Origin: Dipteronia dyeriana
Taxonomy: Eukaryota; Streptophyta; Magnoliopsida; Sapindales; Sapindaceae
Direction of reading: 5' to 3'
Assembly: GCA_032871835.1 (NCBI GenBank)
Contig: CM065297.1
Coordinates: 4,156,501 to 4,220,500, forward strand
DNA: 64,000 nt
In this document: positions 42,976 through 54,922 of the stretch, piece after piece
Position numbering within the stretch: position 1 is the first letter of the stretch
How the letters are laid out: every line of letters begins with the position of its first letter
Notes under the pieces: model-generated
Seen by the model: only the letters and a program-made list of their open reading frames with translations
Databases searched by the model: none
Told to the model about the DNA's origin: nothing
Translations under genes and position numbers: made by a program

Positions 42976-43023
42976 TTTTTTAAAAAAGGAATTGTGTCAA
43001 TTTCGATATTAATGATATCACAA

Positions 43024-43823
43024 TAGACATGACGTCGATTCTGTTTCTGGTTCTGGTTCCAGTTCGGTTCTGTTTTGGAACTGACAGTTTCGATTCCAGA
43101 GTTACCAAAACCGGAACCGAAACTTCCCTTAAGAGGTTTCGGTTTTGAAATCAACGATTCCGGCTCCAACGGTTGGGTTCCATTTTTTTTTGAAAAAAAA
43201 ACAATCCAATCAATTGTCTTCTACTGATCAGTCAATCCTCTACCCACGTGACCTAATCCATTACCCCCCAAATTCCCTATCCTTAATCAGAAAACCCATA
43301 ACCCACAAAAATCACCATATCTTTATCAGATTTTCTTTCCAGAATCAGACTCTCTCCCTTTCTCACCCAAACCCAGTCACGGTCATCACTTCATCTTCAT
43401 CCAACCCCACCCAAATCAAAAGCACCCAAATAAAAAAAATCACCCACGATCTCGTCGGTGACGAACACCACCAGGGGCGCCCCTGGGGTGGGTCAAGGGT
43501 GGGCACCCTGCTCTGGGCCTATTATATCTAGGGGCCCCAAACATATGACGTGAGTTGTTGTTATGGGTTAAGTTATTAAAAAAAAAGCTAAAAAAAAAGC
43601 TCAAACAATACCAAAAAAAAAAAGAACCTGACTCAATTCGTTTTATTCTTGTAAGAACCTCAATTTTATGATTGACTTATTTCATGACAAATCACATTGG
43701 GGATTCAATGTGTAATGGGTAGCTTAGGCTTTTAATGGTAAGCGTCCAAGATCCCGGTGAGCTTCAAGAGGTAGTTCACTTGTGCTTATTTCTTATTGAA
43801 GAGATTTAGTTGCACACACTCAC

Positions 43824-43859
<36 letters not shown>

Positions 43860-46128
43860 TTTACATTGACATGCATTTATTATTGTACACACATACGCTT
43901 ACATGTATTTGAGTTATTGCATGTGTCATCATACATTTCATTCTTAGTTTTAAGTGTGGTTATTGTGTGTTTAAGTCGTATTCAGTTGTTTGATCGGATA
44001 CGTCCGCGCTTGCATGAAGGTGTGCTTGTTTTAGCGCGTTGAGTGACCATTTGAGAATGTCTCATTCTTCTCTTAGTTTGGTCTTTGGTCATATGGTTTT
44101 ATTCCATGAGTTTGGGCATTCTTGTTAAAATATAAATATGAACTTTGGTCACTCATTTGACCATAACTCTTTCTACAGACATCAAAATCTTTTTTTGTAA
44201 ATTGAAGTAAAATGTAGACTTCCATACCTTTCCAACAGTATATTATACAAAAGGTTTGAATATCATTTGATCATGTTTTGGGACGCTTGAAGCTCAAGCT
44301 ATTGTGCTATCGTGTTTTTCCCGAGAGCATAGCGACCTTACTTCCAAGTCGCTTTTTTAAGCGTATTTTGGCACCCAAACCTGAGAGTAAAGCGACCTTG
44401 AAGCGGCCTATCATCCAGGTTACCTTAAAGTCGCTTCTGACGCCCAGAAATCATTTTTTCTCTCCCAAAGCGACGTAGTTTGATTTGAACTCTATATATA
44501 CATCATCTTCTTCCCCATTTAGACCTAGAACTCTAAATTTCCAGATCTTAGTAAGAGAAAGAGTTCCCTAGTGAGAGAAAACACCAAGATTGCTTCTTTA
44601 ACTCTCAAAACCCAAACACCCATCATTCTTGTATGAGACAAACATCATCTAGCTTAATCTATGATGTTTCTAAGTATGGGTCATCATCAACACATGTAAC
44701 TTGGTAAGTAGAACACCATCTTCATCATTCTTGTGTTCTAGCTTAACAAGATATCTCTTGTACGACTTGTATGCCTCTAGATTAGGATTCTTATTACAAG
44801 TAGACATTGTTGTTGATGTTTGGGATGCTGTATTGTGATAACTAGCATATTGGTCATATTTTCTTTTAGCTAATTAGGTCATATTAATTGCAATTTGATG
44901 ATTGCATTTATTGACTATGCCATGCTTAATGACAACATGTGTTGAAATGACTTTGTTTGATAACTAGATTGTAATATTGCATATCCATATCTAGTTAAAT
45001 CTTTATGAGCATTCATTTAAACATTGATATCTATGAATTGCACTTAGTGACCATCTTTAATTCCTAGATAAACATTTAGTGTTACCTAGCATTATTTGCA
45101 TTTAGAATTTTTTTATATATTCACATAGGTTTTTGATCTCTTCATTGAGAATTAAGTCTTGTGGCTATCGGTGTGTAGTGCACAAGCAATTCAAGTCTTG
45201 AAGGAAGGGTGGGTTGATAATCAATTGGATGGGTGCCACTGTAAAAGGTCTATGGGGGTGGAGTAGGAGGCATTCACTCCAAGAGTAATGTATCAGGGGA
45301 TATCACTAGAGACTGAACCAATGGTGGTGAGTGACAGTGTCCATAGCCTAATGTTGTCGAGAGTGAGAGTCCGAGAATCACTTGAGGGTGTAACCTTTGC
45401 TCATATAGTGGATTTATACGATCGAGTGAAGCGCACTTAACAACCCATGGTTTTTTTTTTCCGTTTGGAGGGTTTTCCACGTATACAACTTGTGTTATTT
45501 ATAATTCCGCATTTTTACACTTGATGTTGTATGTTTGTTTTGTTGGGTGAATATTGAATATTGACTAATCAAGAAAAAATGGTAATTGACTTGATTAAAA
45601 CATATTCACCCCTCCTCTAGGTTTATTAGACACACGCTTTAAGGGTTATTTTCAATTCTAGTACAATTGTACAAAACCCTATATATATATATATACATAT
45701 TCCCCATTTCTTCTCCATCAACCAAAGACAAAAAAAGCGCAACCAGAGACATAAAAATATTGGATTTTTTTATTTCGATTTTTATTTTGGGATGGAGTGA
45801 AGATGATTTTGTCGGTATAGGACCCTTTTTTTAGATTTCACCAGGGTTTCGAAATAGTCAGAACCGACACTGATCACCACCACACCAGCACCTAAATCTT
45901 CTCCTCAACCAGATTAAAAAAAATCAAAGAAAGAGATCGACGAACGGCTAATAGATCGAAGACGGGAAGAAGAGATCGAAGAGAGAGAGAGATCGTAGGG
46001 AGTCACCGAGTTAGGGAGCCGAATTTAAGATGAAAGAAAGGGAGAAAGAGAAAGAGAATGAGAGATGAGAGATCTGAGAAAGAGAGAAAGAGAGAAAGAG
46101 AGAGAATCAAAGAAATAGTTTTTTTTTA

Positions 46129-46182
<54 letters not shown>

Positions 46183-46384
46183 GAACCGCCGGTTCGAATC
46201 GAAACTGGAACTGGAACAGTCAGTTCCAGACTGGTTCGAACAGGGCGGTTCCTAAAAATTGAACCCGGAATCGGAACCACCCCGTTATTGGTTCTTGGTT
46301 CAGTTCCGAAATCGAAATTGAAAAACCAGATCCAATTCCAATTTTTATGGTTTGGTTTTGGTTCGTGAACTGGCACCATGTCTA
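43024..46384. mobile_element. hAT-like element with GGTTCC-rich ends and inserts
   Basis: Ends TAGACATGACGTCGATTC and, inverted, TAGACATGGTGCCAGTTCAC are similar. Each is followed by clusters of GGTTCC/GGAACC and CCGAAAC strings pointing inward. The 3.4-kb interior appears to include other sequence: an LTR-like fragment (about 43560-45680), CT/GA-rich DNA and a TA microsatellite (46133-46179). No clean target-site duplication. Confidence 0.4.
43560..45680 (+). repeat. possible LTR retrotransposon fragment
   Basis: The right part resembles the 3' section of plant copia LTRs and leader: a GGTGGAGTAGGAGGCATTCA-type stretch, GAGAATCACTTGAGGGTGTA, then a junction ending ATTCACCCCTCCTCTAGG. No polyprotein or matching second LTR is present, so this may be a solo LTR or a fragment with uncertain left edge. 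Confidence 0.35.
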
Positions 46385-46580
46385 AATTGTAGTTGTGGAT
46401 TTCAGTAATATTAGTAAAATATTAAATTATGCTATAATTATAATCAGGGCGTACATCCATTTCCATCGAGTGGTCTACGTTTTTCATGTCCATGATGGGT
46501 ATGGTAGACAAAAATTGATCTTGGGCCCAACCTTGAAGCCTATGGAAAATTACTAAAATAATTCGGGTCAAACCCAAGTG

Positions 46581-47850
46581 TAGGGGTAGACACAAAAACC
46601 AAAACCAAATTGAACTGAACCGAAAAAAGGTGTTTGGTTCAGTTCATAGCTTTTATTCGGTTAAAACCGATTTGAAATTTGAAAACTGAATTGAATTCGG
46701 TTTGGTTTCAGTTTTGAACATACAAAACCGAACTGAACCGAATAAACAAAATTGTCTTAATTAATTATTTTTTAATGTTCAATTTTATTATGGATTGTTT
46801 GTTGATGATGTTTTATTTTTAGACTATATTTAGGGATGCACATTTATCCCCGGGGCTCCAAATCCCCAAGGCCTCATCCCCATTTGGGGATTTTTTTGGG
46901 AGGAAAATAGGGAAATGAGGGGGGATGAGGATGATTTTCATTCCCAAATGGAAATGGGGATGAGGATGGGGGGACCCCCCATCCTCATTTCCCCATTTCC
47001 CCATTTCCCCCACAATTAAATTGAAATGTGCATGAGGATGGGGATGAGGATGGGGATGAAGATCCCCATTTCCCCTAAAGTATATAAATATAATTATAGT
47101 ATATAATTGAATTATTTGAAACATTTTATGTTGAATTTGTAATGCATTGATATTTTTTGGTTTGTTTTTTTTTAATTTAATTTATAATTTTTAGTTAAAT
47201 AGGGAAATGAGAAAATGGGAGACCAGAAGATAAGAGAAAATAGGAAAAAATGAAAAAAATGGGGAATTATGGATGGGGATGGGGGGACCTCCCCCAAACA
47301 TCCCCATCCCCATTCCCATTCCCATTCCCATTTTCCCCAAATGGGGTAATTTGGGGGGGGGACCCCATTTGGGGGGGGGGGGGGGGGGGGGGGGACCTAT
47401 ATCCATCCCCATTCTCTAGACGTACATATCTAAGTCTACATTATGTACTATATTTTTTTACTTCTATTTTATAGAAATTATGAAGATTTTATATTTCGAT
47501 TGAGTATGTAGATTGAACATGATTGAAATTTTAGATTTGAATTGAAATTGAGTTGTATTTTGTTTAATTCATTTTTTACATATTATGTTTTCTTAAAAAA
47601 AATTAATACTAAATACCAAAAATGTAACTTAAAGGCCCAAAAAATTAAAAAACATAAAAAAAAAACCTTCAAAGCCTAATATACCTAAAATCGAATTAAA
47701 CCGAACCGAAATAAATGTGTTCAGTTCAATCTGGTATTCAGGTTCAAAACGGTTCAAACTGATTCACATTTTTAAAAACTGAATATATATCGGTTCAATA
47801 CCATTTTGATCAAAACTGAATCGAACTGAATCGAACTATGTCCACCCCTA
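46581..47850. mobile_element. hAT-like element, 8-bp TSD, with G-rich insert
   Basis: Ends TAGGGGTAGACACAAAAACC and, inverted, TAGGGGTGGACATAGTTCG. Flanks CCCAAGTG (46573-46580) and CCTAAGTG (47851-47858) form an 8-bp target-site duplication with one mismatch, typical of hAT. The arms are rich in CCGAACTGAACCG-type strings. The centre (about 46829-47430) is another repeat-rich unit made of GGGGAT/ATCCCC words. Confidence 0.65.
46829..47430. repeat. GGGGATG/CATCCCC-rich nested repeat
   Basis: Left end AGGGATGCACATTTATCCCC and inverted right end TAGATATGTACGTCTAGAGA flank many copies of GGGGATG, GGGAAATG and their complements. It includes an uninterrupted run of 24 G at 47371-47394. A diverged relative lies at 53727-54205. 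Apparent proline- or glycine-rich frames here are products of the simple sequence. Confidence 0.65.
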
Positions 47851-48703
47851 CCTAAGTGATATGTGTGGACTCAAGAATTTGGTGGTTGAGATAACAACCA
47901 TTTGACCAAGTCTAGTTTCAGTTGTCATCTGAAACAACCGAAAAGAGTTTGATTTGAACTCAAGATAGAGTATCCCTTCAAACCCAGACACGATCGACCG
48001 GACTTCATACTCCACGAAACCACCTCTGATAGCTTACAAATATAACCTCTTCTCTGCAGAGAAGAGTTTCTGATTTTCTCTCAATCAATCAAGCTCATTT
48101 GCATGCCAAAACGCTGTTGAAATATTTTCTGGTCATCGAAAATCCTTCGTCTAACCCAGATAACATAACCATCTGCAAAACAACTTGACCTTGGAATCTT
48201 AAGTCTCTAATTATTATCTACGCTCCGCTCAAGCAACATAATGCTAAAATTCTAGGCTCCACCATTCCTTTTTTGTTGCTCTTTCATTTCTTTTGCAAGT
48301 TTTCAGAGCAGTCGACAAATCTCGATCAACAAAAGCCCTATCTACATGTTGCAAGAGCTAAGTTTACAACAATAGTAGATCGACCTTATGGGGGCCATGA
48401 CCCCCACCACAAATTGATACAAATGCTCTAGTGAATGCTCCTATGTAATATATCCTATGAAACCTATATTATTTCTTAATTTAAAGCACAATCATTAATT
48501 AAAAACATAAATATGAATACAATAAATAAATTCCATATTTGTGTATGTAACCCACATAATATGTTCCTAACTAATCGGTAATTACAACCAAGGAATTAAA
48601 TTTATTTTCTCATCAGGGCTCCTAATAAGTAAACCTGCACTTAAGGTAGAAGTAGAAGTGAAAATATACTCTCTTTTTAGTATTTAGTTTCCAATACATC
48701 ATG

Positions 48704-48772
<69 letters not shown>

Positions 48773-49028
48773 AATTATTAAGTTAGGGATCTCGTACAAA
48801 AATTCATGTAAAATCCCGTACCTAATAACTACAATATATATATATATAGTATTAAAACAAAATAAAAATGAGTTACATATTTATTTGATCTTTGAATTCG
48901 TACGAGAAAGACATCGACAATCGATGAATTTTACAAAAGAACTAAAACATCGGTTCATCTTCATTACCATCTAAACAATATTACATTTGATTTTTAAATA
49001 TTAGTACATTTTTCTTACATTAACTTGA
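47851..49028. other. intergenic DNA with TA/TG microsatellite
   Basis: Contains a (TA)n tract running into (TG)n at about 48708-48772. The end near 49000 may include the truncated LTR of the gypsy remnant that follows, but no LTR edge could be fixed. Confidence 0.4.
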
Positions 49029-49500
49029 ATGTTTTTGTCTTGGCCCCTCAAAGCTAAAATTTTGGTTTTTCCCCTGTCGACCTTCTACAGTTTGACGCCT
49101 ACCGTTGGACCCTTTGTAACTTTATTACGATTGAATCGAGACAACGACTCTCTCGAGATGTCAGGAGATGGAAATCCACCAACTGTCGAGGAGCAGATCG
49201 TTGTGCTGACTGCTCAAATGACCCCAAACGCTGAGAAGCTACGAGAGCTCGAAGCCAAAAACGTCGCGGTCTTAACCCGTAAAGCAGAACTGCAGGCCAT
49301 AGTCGAGGGTATGCCCAACAACGTACTTCCCGCACCTTCTGTCCAGGTGAACGATGCCATACAGAACGATGGTGGGGCAGCTCCGATTGCGCATGGACCA
49401 AATTTGCAACCAGAATGAGACAATAAGGGAGAAATCCCCATACTACGACCCAAGATTGTATAGCTTTTGATTGTTCTTCTATCCTTGACCTCAACGGCAA
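49029..49500 (+). pseudogene. gypsy leader and gag N-terminal remnant
   Basis: TTTGACGCCTACCGTTGGAC at 49091-49110 is close to the TTTGGCGCC-x-ACCG-type primer-binding region of Tat/Athila-group gypsy elements. It is followed by a reading frame whose later part (from the ATG at 49158) encodes SGDGNPPTVEEQIVVLTAQM and a charged, coiled-coil-like stretch, as at the start of some gag proteins. The frame ends at 49418 and no capsid or pol follows. It lies only about 240 bp upstream of the next gene. Confidence 0.5.
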
Positions 49501-49676
49501 AACAAGAAATACAGCTTAGGGTAATACTAAATTATTAATACTAGACCATCCAAGTAATTGTAATAAATGATGATAGAATAGAAATAGACTTCTATCTTGC
49601 AGTTACGTGTTAGGTTCTGGTGGTTGGATAGAGATGTGAAAACTAATAATAAAGAACCTTTGAAACTCAGCAAGAT

Positions 49677-49692
49677 AATATATATATATATC
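49677..49692 (+). promoter_or_regulatory. TATA-rich core promoter candidate
   Basis: An ATATATATATAT string followed by a CT-rich stretch (CAATCTCTCCCCCAC) lies 50-65 bp upstream of the membrane-protein ATG. It suits a TATA box and initiator, but TA repeats are common here. Confidence 0.35.
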
Positions 49693-49741
49693 AATCTCTC
49701 CCCCACTTGTGTGTGTCTCCTACAAAAATTATCCATAAAAA

Positions 49742-50557
49742 ATGGATCAAGCTCCATCTCTTGTTATGGAGAGCACAAGAAGAATCTCAAGAAAATCAAT
49801 CCACACCTTCCTGAAATATTTTGGGTACTTGTCCACAACCCCAGCTCTGCTTCTGCTTCCTTTCTCTGCAGAAGCACTTTTAACCGCATCATCTTCCTCT
49901 TCACTACATGCTTTCAATTCTCTTTCACATGCCATGTTTGTGTGCCCTTTGAGTCTTCTTTTTGCACTATCAACTTTTTTGATGGCAAAAGCTTCCATAA
50001 TTCAAGCTCTTAAAAATCCCCATAAACCATCACTAATTTTTAGGCCTCACCTCTCCAGTAATTTGGTCCTCGTCACGACCATTAACATGTTCTGCTTCTT
50101 TATTTTCATCTTTGCTTTGAATTTTCTGAGATCATCATCTGACCTGTTTCTGATTTTGGCGAGAATTGTTGTTTGTGCTTTTTGGGCCAATAATATGCTT
50201 GTGATTAGCAACTTGGCCTTGGTGGTGGCTGCAATGGAGGATTGTAAATGGTTTGAAGCAATCTACAAGGCTTGTCTGCTAAGAAATGGAAATCATTCAA
50301 TGGCTTTATTGGTAGCTCTTCCTACAAATTTGGGTTTTGCTGCCATTGTTGGACTGTTTCGATTCCGGGTTTTACAGGTTTACCATTCTTTTGGAAGATT
50401 GAGTGCTACAGTTGCTTTGGAGGGTGTGTTGATTGCTTATCTATATTCCCTCCTTATTGTTCTTGACACAATTGCTTGTTGCTTGTTTTACAAGAATTGT
50501 TATGATATTGAGAATATTGTCCAAGAAAAACCTGAGAGCCTGGAAGTGCTTCCATGA
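49742..50557 (+). CDS. intronless multi-pass membrane protein, function unknown
   Basis: 271 residues, no introns. About six hydrophobic segments are visible, near residues 25-48, 64-87, 107-129, 135-163, 186-206 and 223-250. The N-terminus is basic with Ser (STRRISRKSIHTF), and the C-terminus is a short hydrophilic tail. The pattern (a basic helix, then MED.KWFEAIYKA.LL.GN before the last two segments, then an FYKNC-type end) recalls a plant family of uncharacterised six-segment membrane proteins, but I cannot name it with certainty. The second Met (residue 9, MESTRR) is an alternative start and fits related N-termini as well. Codon use and full length argue for a real gene. Its promoter region abuts a gypsy remnant ending near 49500. 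Confidence 0.75.
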   Translation: MDQAPSLVMESTRRISRKSIHTFLKYFGYLSTTPALLLLPFSAEALLTASSSSSLHAFNSLSHAMFVCPLSLLFALSTFLMAKASIIQALKNPHKPSLIFRPHLSSNLVLVTTINMFCFFIFIFALNFLRSSSDLFLILARIVVCAFWANNMLVISNLALVVAAMEDCKWFEAIYKACLLRNGNHSMALLVALPTNLGFAAIVGLFRFRVLQVYHSFGRLSATVALEGVLIAYLYSLLIVLDTIACCLFYKNCYDIENIVQEKPESLEVLP

Positions 50558-51400
50558 ATTGGTTTTTGAAGATATCTTATTATAAAGGCCATCTTTCAAT
50601 TGTACATACAAATGGAAAACAGACTATTTCTGCAGAAGCACTTCTAGCTGCCAGAACATGACACAAACCAGGTAGTTAAATTAGAGTTTCAAAGTTTCAA
50701 TTTTGATAAATAAGATTTAGCAAGATCAAATAGAGATTCTATAAGCAGCTTGTTATAGATTATAATTGAGAACTTTAAATTGGTTTTATCATGAATGAAT
50801 TCAAATGCAATGGCTTAAAATTGTCTCTTCGAAACTTGTAGCAATGAAAATATGGATTTAGCTTCTTTAAACGATCTGAATAGTTATAAGGGTTGTTATA
50901 AGAGTGGTGTATATTTCAAACTTTTGATTTTTGTGGACCCTCTAATAGAATCTAATGACCAGTAACCACCCTAGTAACTATATAGAATTCATATAGTAGC
51001 ATGACCCTGAACATATGTAATGTAAGATGTACTATACATAAAATACATAGCACGAAAAGAACGTTTTATAATATGTAGAGAATTGAAAGTGTGGAAGTGT
51101 TTTATGATATGTAGAGAATTGAAAGTGTGCAAGTGTTTTATGATTCAGTTAGCCAAGCAAGGATTGATCTATATTCTTCTCTTTTGTACAAACAACAAAG
51201 TCGAGAGATATGATGTTGTTGTTCTTGTCCTCAATTAATGGGAAGGTAAAAGAATTTGGATGTGGGGTCTTCTTGTATTGATGATCCGATTCATACCTAA
51301 ACACTAGCAGACGGCAAGTCACCTTCACTTAATTTGGCTGGATTCAACATCAAGTGTGATTCTAATCTTCCAAAGGGTTGAATTAAGGTATTATTATTCG
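50558..51400. other. 3' flank and spacer
   Basis: Includes the presumed 3' UTR of the membrane-protein gene. A near-identical 35-40 bp sequence around GATATGTAGAGAATTGAAAG occurs twice in tandem (about 51060-51140). No further gene. Confidence 0.5.
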
Positions 51401-51410
51401 GTAATACTAT

Positions 51411-51760
51411 ACATCTCACCTACAATCTCACTATTTTCATCCCAACACACGTGGCAGCTGAGGTGATATTTGATGAGTGGACACGCATTAATTGATATTT
51501 ATCTCTTTTACATATGCATTCACTCACCAATTAATGTTTATCCACTTAGCAAGTGACACCTCAACTGCCACGTTTAAGTCATTTAATAAAGAAAAAAAAT
51601 GGCAACTGAGGTGACATTTGATGAGTGGACATACATTAATTGATATTTATCTCTTTTACATATGTATTCACTCACTAATTAATGTTTATCCACTCACCAA
51701 GTGACACCTCAACTGCCACGTTTAAGTAATTTAATAAAGGAAAAAAATATATTAAACTAA
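51411..51760. repeat. two direct copies of a 190-bp repeat
   Basis: Blocks starting near 51460 and 51600 share GCAACTGAGGTGACATTTGA-like starts, then TTAATTGATATTTATCTC, CACTCAC.AATTAATGTTT, CACCTCAACTGCCACGTTTA and AATTTAATAAAG ends. They are related to the arms of the palindrome that follows. Confidence 0.65.
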
Positions 51761-52138
51761 TTTAAAAAGTGAGGTATAAATAGTTTAATGGTGGGTGTGT
51801 CAATAACACCACTCAATGAATAATGCTATACATCCCATTTACAATTTCACAATTTTCATCCCAACACACATGACAACTGCGGTGTCACTTGGTGAGTGGA
51901 CAAACATTAATTGGTGAGTGAATACATATGTAAGAGAGATAAATATCAATTAATGTGTGTCCACTCACTAAGTGACACCTCAGCTGCCACGTGTGTTCGG
52001 ATGAAAATAGTGAGATTGTAGATGAGATGTTTAACATTATTCATTAAGTGGTGTTATTGACACACCTACCACTAAACTATTTATACCTCATTTTTTAAAT
52101 TATTTTAATATTTTTCCTTTATTAAATGACTTAAATAG
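51728..52138. repeat. large palindrome (foldback element)
   Basis: The left half (TTTAATAAAGGAAAAA, GAGGTATAAATAGTTTA, GTGTGTCAATAACACCACT, AATGAATAATG, CATCCCAACACAC) is repeated inverted in the right half around a centre near 51930. The arms are about 200 bp and highly similar. A transcript of either strand would fold into a long hairpin. It is probably a MITE inserted in or arising from the adjacent repeat family. Confidence 0.65.
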
Positions 52139-52244
52139 ATATATAATTTTTATTAAAAAATCTTGTACAAACTAAAGCTAATAAAACTCCACTTTCCTTA
52201 TTTCAAAACCATAATGACAAAAGCTTTAATGACGTATATTATTT

Positions 52245-53115
52245 CAATTCATTAAATATTTACTATTTTTATTCATATTTTCTTTCAGATCTTGATATCA
52301 TATTTTCCATGTTTAGTGTTTATTGATTTATTACTATTTTTGTTTATATTTTCTTTTAGATCTCGATCTCATATTTACCATGTTTAATTATTAATTATTG
52401 ATTTTATTGTTTCACATGTTTGTTTTATTTTTCTTCTCAAATTCCAGATCCATGTTTGCTATTTTTTTTTCTCTCGGTTTATTTTATTTCAGATCTTATA
52501 GGTATACTATAATTTGTATCAATTTTTTTATAGGTTTTATTCCGGATCTTCCAAAGTTAGTTTAATGTTATTTATATATAAAAAAAACAACAACGAAATC
52601 ACAACCAAGAAAACATAATCTCTGACAAAACGAAACCACACAAAAACTCTAACTCAATCGTTAAAAAAAAACCATGAAATCTTAATCAAGAAAACATAAT
52701 CTCTGACAAAACGAAACCACACCAAAATTCTAACTCAATCGTTAAAAATAAAAACCATCAGACGATTAATATCACATTCACAATTTACCACCAACAATCA
52801 AACTGACTACAACTTTTTTTTTTTTTTTTGCATCTAATAAAGATGGTTTTACCATGAATAAGAAGAAAAAAAAAGTCCTACGAATGGTTGTGAGACAACT
52901 ATATATAATGATTAGAGATGAAGTGTATTTCTAATTTTATTTTTTTTGAAAAAAATATGGGATGTATTAAGTTTTAAAAATAAGTAAAAGGAAATTATGA
53001 AAATAAATAAATAATATTAATAAAATCATATAATTTATATAATTAAATTAAAATTTAAAAAAGTGGGACATATATAGTTCAGTTGTGGGGTGCCGATAGC
53101 ACCACTCTTATTCAT
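52245..53115. repeat. degenerate tandem repeats and related repeat end
   Basis: Contains a loose repeat of CAGATCT..ATATCATATTT-type blocks (52280-52500) and an 81-bp tandem duplication carrying AAGAAAACATAATCTCTGAC (copies starting at 52606 and 52687). It ends near 53115 in AGTTGTGGGGTGCCGATAGC and ACCACTC, a diverged form of the palindrome arm. Non-coding. Confidence 0.55.
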
Positions 53116-53331
53116 TATAAATGTATGACCCAAATCTACTCCCACAATCGGAGACATTTACTCCCCATAGATAACGATAAATGTGAATGGTGGGACTTGA
53201 TCCCCACCACAAATGTAAAAGTGATCGATACCGGTACAAATTCCTGAGCGAAGAGAGTTCCCTTATTAATTCTTTGAAAATGAACATTAATGGTGACCTC
53301 ATCCCATGTTGTGCATTGATCATGGAAAGTT

Positions 53332-54612
53332 AGGGTAATGGGCGTGAGTTGGTTCGATTCGGTTTCGGTCGAAATCGTCCATGACTCATTTATACACGGT
53401 TTTTATTTTTTTGAATCGGATTGATTTGTCTAAACAGTGTGACTCGATTGGACTTGAATCTTCTTTTCCGGTTTGAACCGGTTCAATTTAATACGATTTT
53501 GAGCCTATTGGGTCTGATGAGTTTGATGGGCCTTTTAGACGTAATGAAATTTTACATACGTGTTTAATTGTAACCTTTTGGACTGTAATTCTTTTTTATT
53601 TTATAATTATAATAATTCAGATTTTTTGAAGAGGTGATACTATTCGAACCCACAACCTCATGGTGTAGGTGTGAGGGACATAATATAAATGGAAGTCTAA
53701 ATAATCCTGAATACATTCAATCATAATTAGAGATGTACGTTTGGGGAATGAGGATGAATATAGGACCCCCCCCCCCATTTAGGAAAAATGGGGATGGGGA
53801 TGGGGATGGGGGGACTTTCTCCGTTTTTCCCGTTTTCTCGTATCCCCCGGTCGCCCATTTCCTGATTTAACTAAAAATTATAAATTAAATTTAAAAAGAA
53901 AACAAATATTTCATTACAAATAAAAAATATCAATGAATTACAAATTCAACATAAAATGTTTCAAATAATTCAAATATATATTATAATTATATTTATATAA
54001 TTTGGGGGGAAATGAGAAAATAGGGATCTCCATCTTCATCCCATTTCAATTTAATTGTAGGGGAAATAGGGAAATGGGGATGGGGAGCCCATCCTCATTT
54101 TAATTTGGGGATGAAAATCATCTCCATCTCTTTTCATTTTCTTATTTTTCTCAAAAAATATATATCTCCAAATAGAGATGGGGTACAAAAATTTAGGATC
54201 CCGAAAATATAAAATATAATCCATAATAATAATAACAATCGCGTCCGAATATTAATAGCATAGTCCAAATTAAAGATAAGTTTGTGTCTCATGTTGAGGT
54301 GAGACTTCAGCTGCCTGGGTGAGTGCGACAGATGTCAGATGTTAGATCATGGGGTAGGGATTGATGTATTTTTCTATTTATATTTTAGTTAATACTTCAA
54401 AAAAAAAATATATTTAATATTTACTCGATTTAATCAAATCGGTTTGGTTTTTACCGTTCATGACTCACTTAAACTTGATTTTTTTTTTTTAGTCGAATTG
54501 ACTCATCTCAATAGAATGACTTGATTGAAACACGTATCTTTTGTTCAATCGGTTATCGGTAAGTTTGTTCAGTCTTGACTAAATTCGGATTGAATTGACC
54601 ATTTCTATTCCT
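53332..54612. mobile_element. probable hAT-like element with nested G-rich unit
   Basis: The left part (GGGCGTGAGTTGGTTCGATT) and right part (CGGATTGAATTGACCATTTC) are loosely inverted and rich in GGTTCGATT/AATCGG strings like the elements at 29432 and 46581. A nested unit at 53727-54205 (AGAGATGTACGTTTGGGGAA start, GGGGATGGGGATGGGG inside) is related to 46829-47430. Edges are uncertain. Confidence 0.4.
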
Positions 54613-54922
54613 GTGAACTAAAAATAAAAATGGACCATTTCTACAGGCTTGTGTTTAGTCTCGGCCCATTTTTAGTTATTGGGCTGTTTAGTCTTTTTAT
54701 TATCGTTAACAGCCCAAATTGTAAATAGCATTTGAAGCTCATCACTGGGAACAAAATGTAGAGCTGTTGGGTATCATTACACTGTCCTCTTCAATTTTGA
54801 GAGACTTGTCCCTATATTTAGATAAAATATAGTATAAAATATACTTTTTAGGATCAAGCGAATTTTTTAATTTATTTTTATGTTTTTAAGATAAATGATA
54901 AAATCTCATTGGACGGTTTCAC

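Noticed and set aside
43145..43531. 128-codon plus-strand frame
   Set aside because: Ser/Pro/His-rich translation of CT- and CA-rich sequence inside a transposon; no domain or promoter.
46107..47412. Proline-, glycine- or Tyr-Ile-rich frames on both strands
   Set aside because: They translate microsatellites and GGGGAT/CCCCAT repeats, so they are not credible proteins.
51411..52138. CRISPR-like array
   Set aside because: Repeat units are about 190 bp, partly inverted, without short regular spacers, in a plant nuclear context.
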